Shown here in pieces: positions 35,036 to 44,977 of a DNA stretch of 64,000 bases; the first letter of the stretch is position 1, and each line of letters starts with the position of its first letter. The notes under the pieces are model-generated. The model did not search any database, was not told where the DNA came from, and saw nothing but the letters and a program-made list of their open reading frames with translations. Made by a program: the position numbers and the translations under genes. Source of the stretch: Dyadobacter crusticola DSM 16708 (GTDB lineage Bacteria; Bacteroidota; Bacteroidia; Cytophagales; Spirosomataceae); assembly GCF_000701505.1 (NCBI RefSeq), contig NZ_KL370787.1, forward strand, positions 172,432-236,431, written 5' to 3'.

Positions 35036-37744
35036 CTAAGACCTGCGGCGACGGCGGCGCTCTTTTTTCGAGGCTGGCTTGGCAGGTGCTGACTCAGCTT
35101 CTTCTACCTTTGGCTTCGGGAAATAGGGAGCAAGCTGCGCCTTTATTTCCTCCCTGAATGCATTCCTGACACCATCCAAAGCAGCTTCCTTCACACCGCC
35201 TGCAAGCCTGTCTTCCGTCAGCAGCTTCACAACCGCCTCCTCGCCTGGCCAGCTCGCGCCGAGGAACCTGGCTGCGCTCTCCCGTACCTTCGCTGATTCA
35301 TTCGGGTCAACCGCCATAGAACGCAGCAGGTAAACAGACTCGCTGCTGCCGACTGTCTGAAATGATGCGAGCAATGCAATCTTCCTTGCGTCATTCATCG
35401 ACGCCAGCTTTTCATTGACGTAGCTGATCCCCGCCTGTTCCAGTAATAAAGCACCGGCGTCTCTTCCAAGCACATCGTCTGATTTGTCGACAGCCATTTT
35501 AAGCAGCCTGTCATTTTCAGATTCAAGCGCATACCTCGTCATCAAATCAATGTAATGCTCGGTACCGTAGGTTTCGTCGAGCAGCTTATTGAGCGCAGTT
35601 AATCCTTGCTGGGAGTTGGTAACAAAAGATTTGTCCAAATGCAGCAATGCAAGCTTGCTTACCTCAATGCGATCGCTGGAAGGTACTGTCAGTACATTCA
35701 GCAAGGCCTGGGATTTTTCATATCCTGCCCGGAAGAAGTCGAATGCGCGGAAATACCTTAACCGACTTTTGAAAGCAACAGAAGTGTCCGCAGCTGCCTC
35801 GGTCAGGTACGGAATAGCCTGGCGTGTACGGGCCAGCCAGACAATATCTTTTCCCGCGTCGGTTGCAGTTGGTTTACCTTTTTGTCTTTCAAGCCAGGCC
35901 GGAAAAATCCGTTCCCACTGATCAAATGCACCGATACTCAAAGCTTCCACTGTCCAGCGGTCATTTCCTTTGTATTGTTTGGCGAGCTGCAACCACACAT
36001 CCAAAGCTTCATAAGTGTGATTATGGTTGATCGCGAGCGCGCATTCTCTTCTTACCTGCGGATCAGGATCGGAAGTGAGCCGTTTGATATACTCGGTAGG
36101 ATCGCTGTTGCGCTGCCTTACTGCCCGCAAAGCAGTGATTCTGATGTTAGGATTCAAATGTCGGAATCCAATGTCCAGACTCCGGTAATTGAACCCTTCG
36201 ATCCGGTTTAAAACCCACAATGCACGGGCGCGCAGCTTTGGGTTTGCATTGTATCTGTTGAAAAGTTCTTCGAGATAAGGCTCTGCATTCCACCCATGCT
36301 TTACACATGCATTCCAGGCGAGATACCGCATTGACAAGTTAGGACTTTGAAGCGCCTTTACTGCTTCTTCCGGATTATTCAGATCAAAAACGGGAATTGT
36401 ATAGGGTGTACCCTGAGGCGCTATCCTGAAAATCCGACCGCGGCTTTTGTCTTTCATTTTGTGAGACCCGATAACCGGATCATACCAGTCGGAAATGATC
36501 AGTGAACCGTCAGGTGCGACACAAACATCGGTCGGCCTGAACCATTTGTCGCGGGTACCTTCTACGATCGGCTCCATGCCCTTTGACTTATATCCTGCTC
36601 CGTCATTCTCTACCGGAAACGAACTTACGTAACGCTGGCCTGCGTCAGCGAGCAGGATCTGGTCCCAGTAACGCCGCGGCAGCAGCTCTCCTTCGTAGAT
36701 CGTCATACCCATCGGAAAGCCTGAACCTGTTTCAAGCAGGTTGGGTACTACGCCGGGATCATTCTGGTGCCAGTGACGGCGCGGCACTTCGTCTTCCAGG
36801 TTAGTACGGTTGAGCCGCCAGCTGGCGCCGGTCATTTCATCTATGTACCCGAAATTTCCGTTTTCCATAACATAAGAAACCCGGTCGCCGCCATTTCCAG
36901 GCTCTTCCTGGTCAGACTGCCACATGGTACCATAGCTATCCACCGCGACTTCAAATCCATTCCGGAAGTTCTCCGCCATGATTTCCACTTTGGTAAAGTC
37001 CTGTTCACAGCGAAAAACGACACCTTGCTTGAATTGTCTAAAATCAATAGGTCTTTCATATTTATCCAGCAGCGGCCTGTCCTGACCATCCACAAGCTGC
37101 CGGCCTGCATTCCCGAAGTTGAAGTAAAATTTTCCGTCCGGACCAAAAACGAATGCGTGCACACCTGCATCATTTTGGGTACCACCAATTCCTTTGAACA
37201 AAATCTCTTTGGTATCCGCCTTGTCGTCGCCATTGGTATCCGTAAAAAGCCACACGTACGGACTTTGCGAAACAATCGCCTTATTGCCCATTACCCAGAT
37301 ACCCAGCGGCGCATTGATCTCCGGCCCCTGGTAAAACACTTTGGTAACATCCGCTTTTCCGTCACCGTCTTTGTCTTCCAGGATCATAATCCTGTCACCC
37401 ATTCCAAGCTCCGATTTTCCATTGACGGCCGGCCGGTAATTATAGGCTTCGCAAACCCAAACCCTGCCGCGGTGGTCCACGTCGATATTGATCGGGTTGA
37501 TGATGTTTGGTTCAGATGAAAAAAGCGTAGCTTCCAGTCCATCGGCCACTTTCAAGCCGGCAACTGCATTCCTGGCAAACCGCTTTTCGGGTTCGGAAAG
37601 CAATGCATAAGCACTGTCGGGACTGATAGCAGCCACAGAATCAACAGCTGTTGAATCGGCAACTTGACAAAAACCGTAAGCAGGAAGGAGGAAAGTAACT
37701 ACGGTGAATAGGAATGCAGACTTAAAAGAATGGAATGGTTTCAA
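35036..37744 (-). CDS. Propeller/HEAT-repeat dehydrogenase-like protein lacking cytochrome c
   Basis: 902 residues, secreted (signal peptide ending GFCQ). The N-terminal propeller (about 65-440) is the TIGR02604-type membrane-bound dehydrogenase domain (INIDVDHRGRVWVCEAYNYR, GDRIMILEDKDGDGKAD, PLGIWVMGNKAIVSQSPYVW). HEAT-like repeats follow (MRYLAWNACVKHGW, RALWVLNRIEG, PQVRRECALAINHNH). The related protein encoded at 38491-41574 continues with a cytochrome c domain; here that is missing and replaced by a short proline/lysine-rich tail ending in six arginines (KKERRRRRRS). So electron transfer must be lost or supplied in trans. Confidence 0.85.
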   Translation of the reverse strand: MKPFHSFKSAFLFTVVTFLLPAYGFCQVADSTAVDSVAAISPDSAYALLSEPEKRFARNAVAGLKVADGLEATLFSSEPNIINPINIDVDHRGRVWVCEAYNYRPAVNGKSELGMGDRIMILEDKDGDGKADVTKVFYQGPEINAPLGIWVMGNKAIVSQSPYVWLFTDTNGDDKADTKEILFKGIGGTQNDAGVHAFVFGPDGKFYFNFGNAGRQLVDGQDRPLLDKYERPIDFRQFKQGVVFRCEQDFTKVEIMAENFRNGFEVAVDSYGTMWQSDQEEPGNGGDRVSYVMENGNFGYIDEMTGASWRLNRTNLEDEVPRRHWHQNDPGVVPNLLETGSGFPMGMTIYEGELLPRRYWDQILLADAGQRYVSSFPVENDGAGYKSKGMEPIVEGTRDKWFRPTDVCVAPDGSLIISDWYDPVIGSHKMKDKSRGRIFRIAPQGTPYTIPVFDLNNPEEAVKALQSPNLSMRYLAWNACVKHGWNAEPYLEELFNRYNANPKLRARALWVLNRIEGFNYRSLDIGFRHLNPNIRITALRAVRQRNSDPTEYIKRLTSDPDPQVRRECALAINHNHTYEALDVWLQLAKQYKGNDRWTVEALSIGAFDQWERIFPAWLERQKGKPTATDAGKDIVWLARTRQAIPYLTEAAADTSVAFKSRLRYFRAFDFFRAGYEKSQALLNVLTVPSSDRIEVSKLALLHLDKSFVTNSQQGLTALNKLLDETYGTEHYIDLMTRYALESENDRLLKMAVDKSDDVLGRDAGALLLEQAGISYVNEKLASMNDARKIALLASFQTVGSSESVYLLRSMAVDPNESAKVRESAARFLGASWPGEEAVVKLLTEDRLAGGVKEAALDGVRNAFREEIKAQLAPYFPKPKVEEAESAPAKPASKKERRRRRRS

Positions 37745-37869
37745 AACGACCTCGGATGATTCAGACTCTCAAAAAACGTTTAAAAATACCTGATGTTTCC
37801 TGAATAAGGAAGAGAAGTTTTGAAAAGATACAAGAAGTAAAATAAGGTTACAGAGGAGAAAAGCACAAC

Positions 37870-38162
37870 TTACCTCGGCCGCTTTTGCGGATCTAACCTA
37901 TTGTCGAAAATCGATAACAGCAATATACTTTCAGGCTCAATCACGAAGAAAATAGAAGTTTGCGGGGATGCTACGCAGCGCCTGATCTGCGTTTGGGCTC
38001 AACAACCGGGAATTGAAGTGGACTTTGCCGAACTCTCTCGATCTGATGGTCAATCTCAGATAGTACTCTTAAAGCAATTCCTTCGCTCCAAGTTTCAAAG
38101 AGATATTCAGTCAAAATCTCATAGTCAAGAATGGCACGATTGGTCCAGTGTATTGCTGTCAC
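37870..38162 (-). pseudogene. RelE/ParE-type toxin gene with a frameshift
   Basis: The gene starts GTG at 38162, overlapping the antitoxin stop by 4 bp. The first 60 codons read as a normal ParE N-terminus (IHWTNRAILDYEILTEYLFE, IERVRQSPLQFPVVEPKRRS). Reading then runs into a stop at 37971. One base added near 37995-38000 restores the frame and gives a typical ParE C-terminus, RCVASPQTSIFFVIEPESI and LFDNR-like SIFDNRLDPQKRPR, ending at 37870. Total length would be 97 residues, the family norm. So this is a toxin broken by a 1-nt deletion, or a sequencing error. Confidence 0.8.
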
Positions 38163-38413
38163 TGCCCTCCGGCCTTTTGTTGCATTTCGGATATCTTCCG
38201 GTCAATCCGCTGCCGTGCCTGAAAGTTGTCAACCACCCTTCCTTCATTTCTATCTTTCAGCCCCTCAGCGATCCCAGACTTCGCATTCTCCGGGATAATG
38301 GTGGATTCATCCGGCTGAAATTCAAAGTAGAATTTGTGGCCAAGTTCTGTCAACAACTTTTCAAGTCGAGGAATATCCTGATCGTTTTCAATTTCAACTC
38401 TTACCGTGTTCAT
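38159..38413 (-). CDS. Antitoxin of a RelE/ParE-type toxin-antitoxin pair
   Basis: 84 residues, acidic N-terminal domain (TVRVEIENDQDIPRLEKLL, beta-alpha) and a C-terminal helix-rich part (RQRIDRKISEMQQKAG) suitable for wrapping a toxin. It lies immediately upstream of, and overlaps by 4 bp, a frameshifted ParE toxin. Such antitoxins typically repress their own promoter and neutralise the toxin. The reading frame is intact although the toxin is broken, which is expected if the pair is decaying. The exact antitoxin family cannot be named. Confidence 0.82.
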   Translation of the reverse strand: MNTVRVEIENDQDIPRLEKLLTELGHKFYFEFQPDESTIIPENAKSGIAEGLKDRNEGRVVDNFQARQRIDRKISEMQQKAGGQ

Positions 38414-38490
38414 AACTTGAATTTACAAATTTTTTCAGGTTAATGCGCTTACAAAGCCGAGTTTCATATCCAGAATGTCAATTCTCGTTC

Positions 38491-41400
38491 TTACTTCTTC
38501 TTCAACCCACTCAGATAATCCACTAAGCTAACCAGCTCGTCGGTGGTCATCGCGTCCTGCAAGCCGGCGGGCATCATGGAATCTTTGAGCTGCTTCATGG
38601 ATTTAACTTGCGACATTTTATACTCCTGCGTTGATCCGCCCGGGAATTTGAGGATCAGGTCAGTTTCCGTTTTGCTTGCCACAATCCCGGTTACGACGGA
38701 ACCGTCTTTGAAAGTCACTTCGAAACCTTCATACCCAAATCCGATTCCGGCGCTCGGCTCGAAAATAGCCGCATACTGCGCTTCTTTCGGCAGCTTACTA
38801 CCTATTTCTGACAATTTCGGCCCGAAATCCATTCCCTCGCCATTCACCTGGTGACATACTGAGCAGTAGTTTGTAAATATCTGCCTACCCTTCGTAGCAT
38901 CGCCTTTCATTCCGATCAACTCCTTTGTTTCGGGGTGTTTACGTGCGGCAACTGCGCCTCCTTCCATATACTTAGCAGCCTCCATTTTCACCGATTTACG
39001 CCACGCGCCGCTCAGTCCTTTTACAGCTGCAACTTTCACTTCACCTTCCAACTTACCCTTTTTCAGCAACTCAAGAACTTCATCTTCTCCGCTCATCGTG
39101 CCGCCCAGCGACTTTGCCGCCACAATGCGCTGCGACAGGGGATATTTTTCGTCGGTAGCGACCTTCTTCAAAATTTCAAGCGTCTCCTTTCCACCTCCCG
39201 ACCTAAGCGCCGTAAGTAGCTGCTCGCTTTTTGCATTTTCACTGCCTTTTATCACACCCCAGACAAGATCCGCACCGCCTTGCTTCATCAATTGCGTAGC
39301 TGCCGCAGGCCCAAGTCTTGTTGCCGACTCACTAAGCGCCATATCCAATAATCGTTCGTTTTCAGACGCTAACTCGTACTTTGTTACCAATTCAAGATAA
39401 GCCGGAGTACTATAAGAGGCATCGAGCATTTTCTTCAATGCCGCCATTGCTTCCGCATTTTGTTTGACAAATGCAGGGTCAAGATGCCGCAATGCAAGCT
39501 CATTTACCTTTTCCTGATCAGGCCCGGAACCTTTCATGATTTTCAGCAAAGCCAAAGATTTCTCATTAGGCGCTTCATTGAAATCAAATGCACGGAAATA
39601 CCGCAGCCGACTTTTCAAGTCCACCTTCGGGTCACCCGCCAGTGAAGCAAGCAGTGGCAAAGACTCTTTCCCGCGCGACCGCCAAACAATGTCTTTTCCA
39701 GCCTGGGTACCAATCGGATTAGCCCCAGCTTTGGCTTTCCATGCATTGAAAAAGCTGTCCCACTGTCCGTCTGCGCCGATACCCAAAGCTTCCAGGTACC
39801 AGCGGTCTTTCCCGTCGTACTGCCTGGCCAGCTCAGCCCATAGTTCTGCAGATTGAGGGGAATTGTGATGATGCAGGATCAATGCACATTCTCTCCGTAC
39901 CTGTGCGTCTTTATCTTTTGCCAAAGTTTTGATATACCCTGTCAAATCCGCACCTTTTACTTCACTGGCCGCGCGTAAACCTGCAATTCGCATATCAGGA
40001 TTCAGATCTTTGATCGCCAGATCGATGTTCTTTTTGCTCGTTGCCGGCCATTTACTCAAAACCCACAAAGCACGCGCACGCATTCTGTAATCTGCATTTT
40101 TATCTTTAAACAACTTTTCCAAAGCAGGCACTGCCTGTTCCTGCATTTTCTCCAACGCATTCCATGCAAGAAAGCGCACCGAGAGATTAGGACTTTGTAA
40201 CGCTTCTACTGCGCCTGCTACTGTTGAAAAATCCGCTTTTTTGATGCGATAAGGTGTATTTGTCGGCGCAATGCGGTAAATCCTGCCGCGCTGCTGGTCT
40301 CCCGCCTGGTGCCCGCCTACTCCCGGATCATACCAGTCCGATACGATCAAAGATCCGTCTGGCGCTACGCAAACATCGCTTGGCCGAAACCATTGATCTC
40401 TTTTTCCATCGACGATATTCACGATTCTAGCTGTATAACCTGCCCCTGATTTTTCAACCGGATATGAACGAAGTACATTATGACCAGGCTCGCAGTGGAT
40501 CATCTGACCATAAAATTCCTTCGGCAGCAATTTCCCCTCGTAAACTATCATTCCGGTAGGCGAGCCGGAGCCAGTCTGCAGCAGGTTAGGCACTACGCCA
40601 GGATCATTCAAATGCCAGTGGCGGTACGGAATGGAATCTTCCATATTGGTTCGGTTGGCGCGCCAGCCTGCGCCGGTCATTTCGTCCGTGTAGCCGTAGT
40701 TACCATATTGCATTACGTAGTTGATCCGCACGCCTTTGTTTCCGTCGTCATCATTGTCAGACTGCCACATAGTTCCGTAGCTGTCCACCGCCACTTCATA
40801 ATTGTTCCTGAAATTATTTCCCAAAACCTCGATGTTGGTAAAATCAGGATCGCAGCGGAAAACCATTCCCTGCTTTAATTTTTTAAAGTCAATTTCCTTA
40901 CCGTTTTTATCAACAATCGGCTTTCCTTTTCCATCGAGCAACTGTCCGCCTTCATTTCCAAAATTGAAATACAGCTTCCCGTCAGGTGCGAAAACGAATG
41001 CGTGCATACCGTGATCATGCTGCTCCCCGCCTACTCCTTCAAAAAGTACTTCTTTCTTATCTGCCTTTAAATCACCATTTTCATCTGTAAAAAGCCACAC
41101 GTACGGACTTTGCGAAACCACCACTTTATTGCCCATTACCCAAACTCCGAGCGGCGCATTGATTTCTTTACCCTGATAGAAAACTGTGCTTTTGTCCGAC
41201 TTCCCGTCTCCGTCGGTATCTTCCAAAACCATAATCCTGTCGCCCTCATTCTTGGTCGGATTTCCATTGATCGCCGGGCGGTAGTTATAAGCCTCACAAA
41301 CCCAAACCCGGCCGAGCTCGTCGACGTCGATATTGGTTGGATTGGTGATCATCGGCTCCGACGCAAACAAGGTTGCTTCCAGCCCATTGGTCACCTGCAA

Positions 41401-41574
41401 ACCGGCTACTGCGTATTTGGGAGATCGTTTTTGTGCTTCCGTCAGGTCTTTGTAAAGACTGTCCAGCGTGGTGCTTTGCAGAGTACTGGGATTGGAACGC
41501 TGGTAAGTAGCGACGGTCAAACCAGCCAGCAGGCAGGCTGCCGGGAATAGTATCAGGGATTTTTTTAAGTTCAT
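38491..41574 (-). CDS. Propeller/HEAT-repeat dehydrogenase with C-terminal cytochrome c (PVC-type heme-binding)
   Basis: 1027 residues, secreted (signal near ACLLAGLTV). Three parts: the TIGR02604-type propeller (about 60-430; same wording as its paralogue at 35036, e.g. PLGVWVMGNKVVVSQSPYVW), HEAT-like repeats (about 430-890), and a heme domain at 890-1027 with NYCSVCHQ (Cys904, Cys907, His908) and MMPAGL (Met1000/1001) as axial ligands. Related proteins are common in Planctomycetes and Bacteroidota and are thought to oxidise sugars or polyols in the periplasm. Paralogue of the gene at 35036, with a broken toxin-antitoxin pair inserted between. Confidence 0.9.
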   Translation of the reverse strand: MNLKKSLILFPAACLLAGLTVATYQRSNPSTLQSTTLDSLYKDLTEAQKRSPKYAVAGLQVTNGLEATLFASEPMITNPTNIDVDELGRVWVCEAYNYRPAINGNPTKNEGDRIMVLEDTDGDGKSDKSTVFYQGKEINAPLGVWVMGNKVVVSQSPYVWLFTDENGDLKADKKEVLFEGVGGEQHDHGMHAFVFAPDGKLYFNFGNEGGQLLDGKGKPIVDKNGKEIDFKKLKQGMVFRCDPDFTNIEVLGNNFRNNYEVAVDSYGTMWQSDNDDDGNKGVRINYVMQYGNYGYTDEMTGAGWRANRTNMEDSIPYRHWHLNDPGVVPNLLQTGSGSPTGMIVYEGKLLPKEFYGQMIHCEPGHNVLRSYPVEKSGAGYTARIVNIVDGKRDQWFRPSDVCVAPDGSLIVSDWYDPGVGGHQAGDQQRGRIYRIAPTNTPYRIKKADFSTVAGAVEALQSPNLSVRFLAWNALEKMQEQAVPALEKLFKDKNADYRMRARALWVLSKWPATSKKNIDLAIKDLNPDMRIAGLRAASEVKGADLTGYIKTLAKDKDAQVRRECALILHHHNSPQSAELWAELARQYDGKDRWYLEALGIGADGQWDSFFNAWKAKAGANPIGTQAGKDIVWRSRGKESLPLLASLAGDPKVDLKSRLRYFRAFDFNEAPNEKSLALLKIMKGSGPDQEKVNELALRHLDPAFVKQNAEAMAALKKMLDASYSTPAYLELVTKYELASENERLLDMALSESATRLGPAAATQLMKQGGADLVWGVIKGSENAKSEQLLTALRSGGGKETLEILKKVATDEKYPLSQRIVAAKSLGGTMSGEDEVLELLKKGKLEGEVKVAAVKGLSGAWRKSVKMEAAKYMEGGAVAARKHPETKELIGMKGDATKGRQIFTNYCSVCHQVNGEGMDFGPKLSEIGSKLPKEAQYAAIFEPSAGIGFGYEGFEVTFKDGSVVTGIVASKTETDLILKFPGGSTQEYKMSQVKSMKQLKDSMMPAGLQDAMTTDELVSLVDYLSGLKKK

Positions 41575-41680
41575 CAGGTGAAATAGTGAAGATCCGGAAA
41601 GCCGGCCTTATTGTGTGATCCTTACATTAAAGATTACTATTTTTAGAGTATAAGAGAAAATCCACCTTTCATTTACTATT

Positions 41681-42268
41681 ATGAACAAAACTTTTTTTTC
41701 CATGATCGCCGCTGTTCTGGCACTACCCGCAGCCGCCCAAAAAATCCCCTCGTCTGACATTCAGATCAAGACCGCTGTCCTTGCGGCACCCTCTGAAAAG
41801 CAGGCTGGTGCAAAGGTTTACGGTTACTCGGCGGACGGAACATTTACGGTACTTCGCGAAGGGACAAACGACTACGTGTGCCTGGCCGATGATCCCACAA
41901 AAGCTGATATCGGAGTTTCCTGCTACCACGCCGACCTGGAACCATTTATGGAACGCGGGCGGGCATTGACGCGGGAAGGCAAAAATCCAAAGGAAATCTT
42001 CGATATACGGGAAAAAGAAGCAAAGGATGGAAAACTGCGTATGCCCAAACAATCGTCTACGCTATTCGCACTGTCCGGAACAATGGACAATTACGATGCA
42101 GCGACTGCCAATCTGAAAAACGGCTATTTGCGTTATGTGGTTTATATCCCGTTTGCTACTGCTGAAAGTACCGGTCTACCCCTGAAACCCGATGTAGCCG
42201 GAATGCCCTGGATAATGGATCCCGGCACGCACCGCGCACACATTATGATCAACCCGGCGAAACCCTGA
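41681..42268 (+). CDS. Secreted protein of unknown function
   Basis: 195 residues with signal peptide MNKTFFSMIAAVLALPAAAQ. The mature part contains SGTMDNYDAATANLKNGYLR and VAGMPWIMDPGTHRAHIMI; two cysteines (YVCLADDP, VSCYHADLE) could form a disulfide. No known motif. It is separate from the exosortase genes that start 135 bp downstream, since a promoter-like palindrome lies between. Function unknown. Confidence 0.75.
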   Translation: MNKTFFSMIAAVLALPAAAQKIPSSDIQIKTAVLAAPSEKQAGAKVYGYSADGTFTVLREGTNDYVCLADDPTKADIGVSCYHADLEPFMERGRALTREGKNPKEIFDIREKEAKDGKLRMPKQSSTLFALSGTMDNYDAATANLKNGYLRYVVYIPFATAESTGLPLKPDVAGMPWIMDPGTHRAHIMINPAKP

Positions 42269-42365
42269 TAGCAATTAATTTCCTATTCGTTTCCGCTTGC
42301 TAATTCATCTGAGTTAACACAAAGTTTATCATACTGAATAATAGGTTTAATCAAGTTCGCAATTT

Positions 42366-42384
42366 TACTTTGTACTACAAAGTA
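42366..42384. promoter_or_regulatory. Palindrome upstream of the exosortase N system
   Basis: TACTTTGT and its complement ACAAAGTA flank a 3-bp centre, 19 bp before the start codon of the VIT-domain gene. It could be an operator, or overlap the -7 region of the promoter. Confidence 0.5.
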
Positions 42385-42403
42385 CTTTTTAAACTGATAA
42401 CCT

Positions 42404-44977
42404 ATGAAAGTTACACTTACCAAAACGTCTGAAACCCCAGAAGTTTACGACACCGGTGTTCAAAATGACGAGCAGCGGCTGCGACAAACAACAGCTGATT
42501 TTGATTACTTTATCGGGTTAGGCTGCCTGGTGTTGAATGCGGCTGCACTCCTTCTCTCACAAAAAGGCGTTTTCTTCAATGATGTGCTGCCCGGCTCCTT
42601 CATTCTGCCGTTTGCGGTGTCTGTGATTTACCTGGTGATGCTTTTAGCCACAGGTAAGGCACGGTTCATTTGGAAAAAACAGCCGGCTGCGTACCTGCCC
42701 CACCGGATCTTACTCGGCTATGTGTGGCTGGTTAGCTGTTTTACATTCAACCTTTCCTTTCCCGTTTTCAATGCATCGGCGGACTGGCTGAGTGTATTGA
42801 TTGTAATTTTTGCTTTCAGCGGTGTTTGTTTTGCATGGGAAAAGGCGCTGCCTGCATTCCTGAAAAGTGCTTTGTTTTTCCTTCTTGCGGCTTCCACGGT
42901 TTTATGGTGTTACTACGCCATTTACCTCTCCCGGCTCTATTTGGCCAGTCTGATCTTCCTCGTTTTTCTGGGTTTATCTGCACACACTTTCATTCCATTG
43001 CTTCTTGCAATTTCACATATCAGGGCCTTGCGGGCAGCATGGAGCAGCTATCGGTTGTCGGTTTTAACGGGCCTGATCGTGCCTCTCCTTCTTGCATCGG
43101 GGTACTCGATCCGATGGAATGTATTAAATGAAAAGATCCGGAACCAGATTGTCGAAAGCTCCATGCGAGAAGCTAGTGACCTGCCGAAATGGGTATCGCT
43201 TGGCCAGGTTATCGAGACCGACTGGACTTCGAAACAAATTGTCATGGGAGGGCTCGTTTACCAAATGCCCGGAGAGTTATTCAGCGTAGCCCCGAGTACA
43301 TTGAACATGGAAAAGCTATCCGAGCATAATCCGCTTGTACTGATCGCTTCGCTTTTCTCGACCAAACCCGACCTGACACAAAAAGAGAGGATCAGCTTAC
43401 TGGACGTTTTATTTGGCACGAGGCATTTCACACAGGAAAGATTGTGGTCGGGCAGCGATTTGGTTACTGCCAATGTGCTTACCAATGCAAGGGTATATCC
43501 TGAGTTCAGGCTTGCTTATACTGAGAAAACGATCAATATACAAAGCAATGCATCCTCCAAATTCCAGCAGGAAGAAGCATTGTTCACATTTCACCTGCCG
43601 GAAGGTTCGGTAGTGAGCTCGCTTTCGTTATGGATCAATGGTGTTGAACAAAAAAGTTACTTAACTACCCAAACCAAGGCTGACCTCGCTTACAATAACA
43701 TTGTGGGAATTGAAACCCGCGACCCCTCGGTTGTACATTGGCAAGAAGGCAATGCAGTGAAATTGAAGGTTTTTCCCTGTACAAGTGTTGAAAACCGGCG
43801 GTTCAAAATTGGCATTACATCTCCGCTAAAATCAGCAGGTCGTGAGCTGATTTATGAAAATATCTGGTTTGAAGGTCCGGCGGCCGAGCGAGCTTTCGAG
43901 CATTTGTCGCTCAACTTCACGAATGAACCCGGCGACATTCATTTGCCTTTTAAAACCCAGTTGAAAGATTCAAGAACAGTTGTTTTTAGTGGAAAATACC
44001 AGCCTGCGTGGGAAGCAAGGTTTCCTGCGCCGCCTTTGTCTGATGCGGTGTTCCAGTTCAATGGGAAGTCGTATAAAGCAATGCCCATTCAAGCGGCGGC
44101 AGAAACTTTTGCACCCGCAGCCATTTACCTTGACATTAACAAAGCCTGGTCCAGGGCTGACTTTGATGAGGTGGGTGAAATGGCCAATGGAAAGCCGGTT
44201 TTTGTTTTTGACAACAAACTGGAACAACTTACAGCTGATAATCAGAATGCCATTTTTGAAAAACTCTCCACTTTCAACTACTCCCTTTTTCCCATTCACC
44301 TCATTGCAAACCGGGAGAAAGCACTTTTAATCACCAAAAGCAACGGAACTTCTCCTAATCTGAAAGACCTGGCGGGCAGCGGATTTTCAAAAGCAATCGC
44401 AAGAGATACTCAACCGGTAAGGCTTCGCACATTTGATTTTGGCGAAGAGCTTTCTCCTTATCTCAAAACAATGCAGGAGCTGCGCTTGATCAGAAATGAA
44501 CGAACTGGCCTGGCAGAAATTGAGAAATTGCTTGCATCACAACAATTTCCCGCGGATCTTGAGGTTGATCAATCCGCATTAAAGATCGGGAGTTCCGAAA
44601 TGATCATCGTCGAAAGCAACGAGCCGGTTCAGGGCAGCGCGCCCGACCATTTGCTTCGCTTGTTTGCTTACAACCAAATCATGAAGAAAATCGGCCGGGC
44701 TTACCTCGACCGGCAGTATCAGCAAGATTCGGTTCTGGTATCTGCATTGGTAAATGAAGCGGATCAGGCACATATCGTCACTCCCGTATCCAGCTTGATT
44801 GTTCTTGAAAGTCAAAAAGACTATGACAATTTTGATATCAGAAAAAGCAAGAAAAGCCTCGACAATGCTACTCTCAAATCTTCCGGCGCGGTACCGGAGC
44901 CACACGAGTGGGTACTTATTATCCTGTTTGCATTGCTGGTAACCTACTACACATTCAGGAACTATGCTCGCTGGTAA
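42404..44977 (+). CDS. XrtN-system VIT domain protein with PEP-CTERM-like tail
   Basis: 857 residues. About seven hydrophobic helices lie within residues 36-235. A VIT-type domain follows at about 375-475 (FTFHLPEGSVVSSLSLWING, VIT-typical RDPSVVHWQEGNAVKLKVF), then a long soluble part. The C-terminus is an exosortase sorting signal: VPEPHEWVLIILFALLVTYY, then RNYAR, i.e. Pro-Glu-Pro at 831-833, one hydrophobic helix and a basic stop. The exosortase gene overlaps its 3' end by 14 bp, so this is almost certainly the dedicated substrate of the enzyme. Its job is unknown. Confidence 0.9.
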   Translation: MKVTLTKTSETPEVYDTGVQNDEQRLRQTTADFDYFIGLGCLVLNAAALLLSQKGVFFNDVLPGSFILPFAVSVIYLVMLLATGKARFIWKKQPAAYLPHRILLGYVWLVSCFTFNLSFPVFNASADWLSVLIVIFAFSGVCFAWEKALPAFLKSALFFLLAASTVLWCYYAIYLSRLYLASLIFLVFLGLSAHTFIPLLLAISHIRALRAAWSSYRLSVLTGLIVPLLLASGYSIRWNVLNEKIRNQIVESSMREASDLPKWVSLGQVIETDWTSKQIVMGGLVYQMPGELFSVAPSTLNMEKLSEHNPLVLIASLFSTKPDLTQKERISLLDVLFGTRHFTQERLWSGSDLVTANVLTNARVYPEFRLAYTEKTINIQSNASSKFQQEEALFTFHLPEGSVVSSLSLWINGVEQKSYLTTQTKADLAYNNIVGIETRDPSVVHWQEGNAVKLKVFPCTSVENRRFKIGITSPLKSAGRELIYENIWFEGPAAERAFEHLSLNFTNEPGDIHLPFKTQLKDSRTVVFSGKYQPAWEARFPAPPLSDAVFQFNGKSYKAMPIQAAAETFAPAAIYLDINKAWSRADFDEVGEMANGKPVFVFDNKLEQLTADNQNAIFEKLSTFNYSLFPIHLIANREKALLITKSNGTSPNLKDLAGSGFSKAIARDTQPVRLRTFDFGEELSPYLKTMQELRLIRNERTGLAEIEKLLASQQFPADLEVDQSALKIGSSEMIIVESNEPVQGSAPDHLLRLFAYNQIMKKIGRAYLDRQYQQDSVLVSALVNEADQAHIVTPVSSLIVLESQKDYDNFDIRKSKKSLDNATLKSSGAVPEPHEWVLIILFALLVTYYTFRNYARW

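Noticed and set aside
36767-37519. 250-codon rightward frame
   Set aside because: Antisense shadow of the dehydrogenase-like propeller; no signal, no motif.
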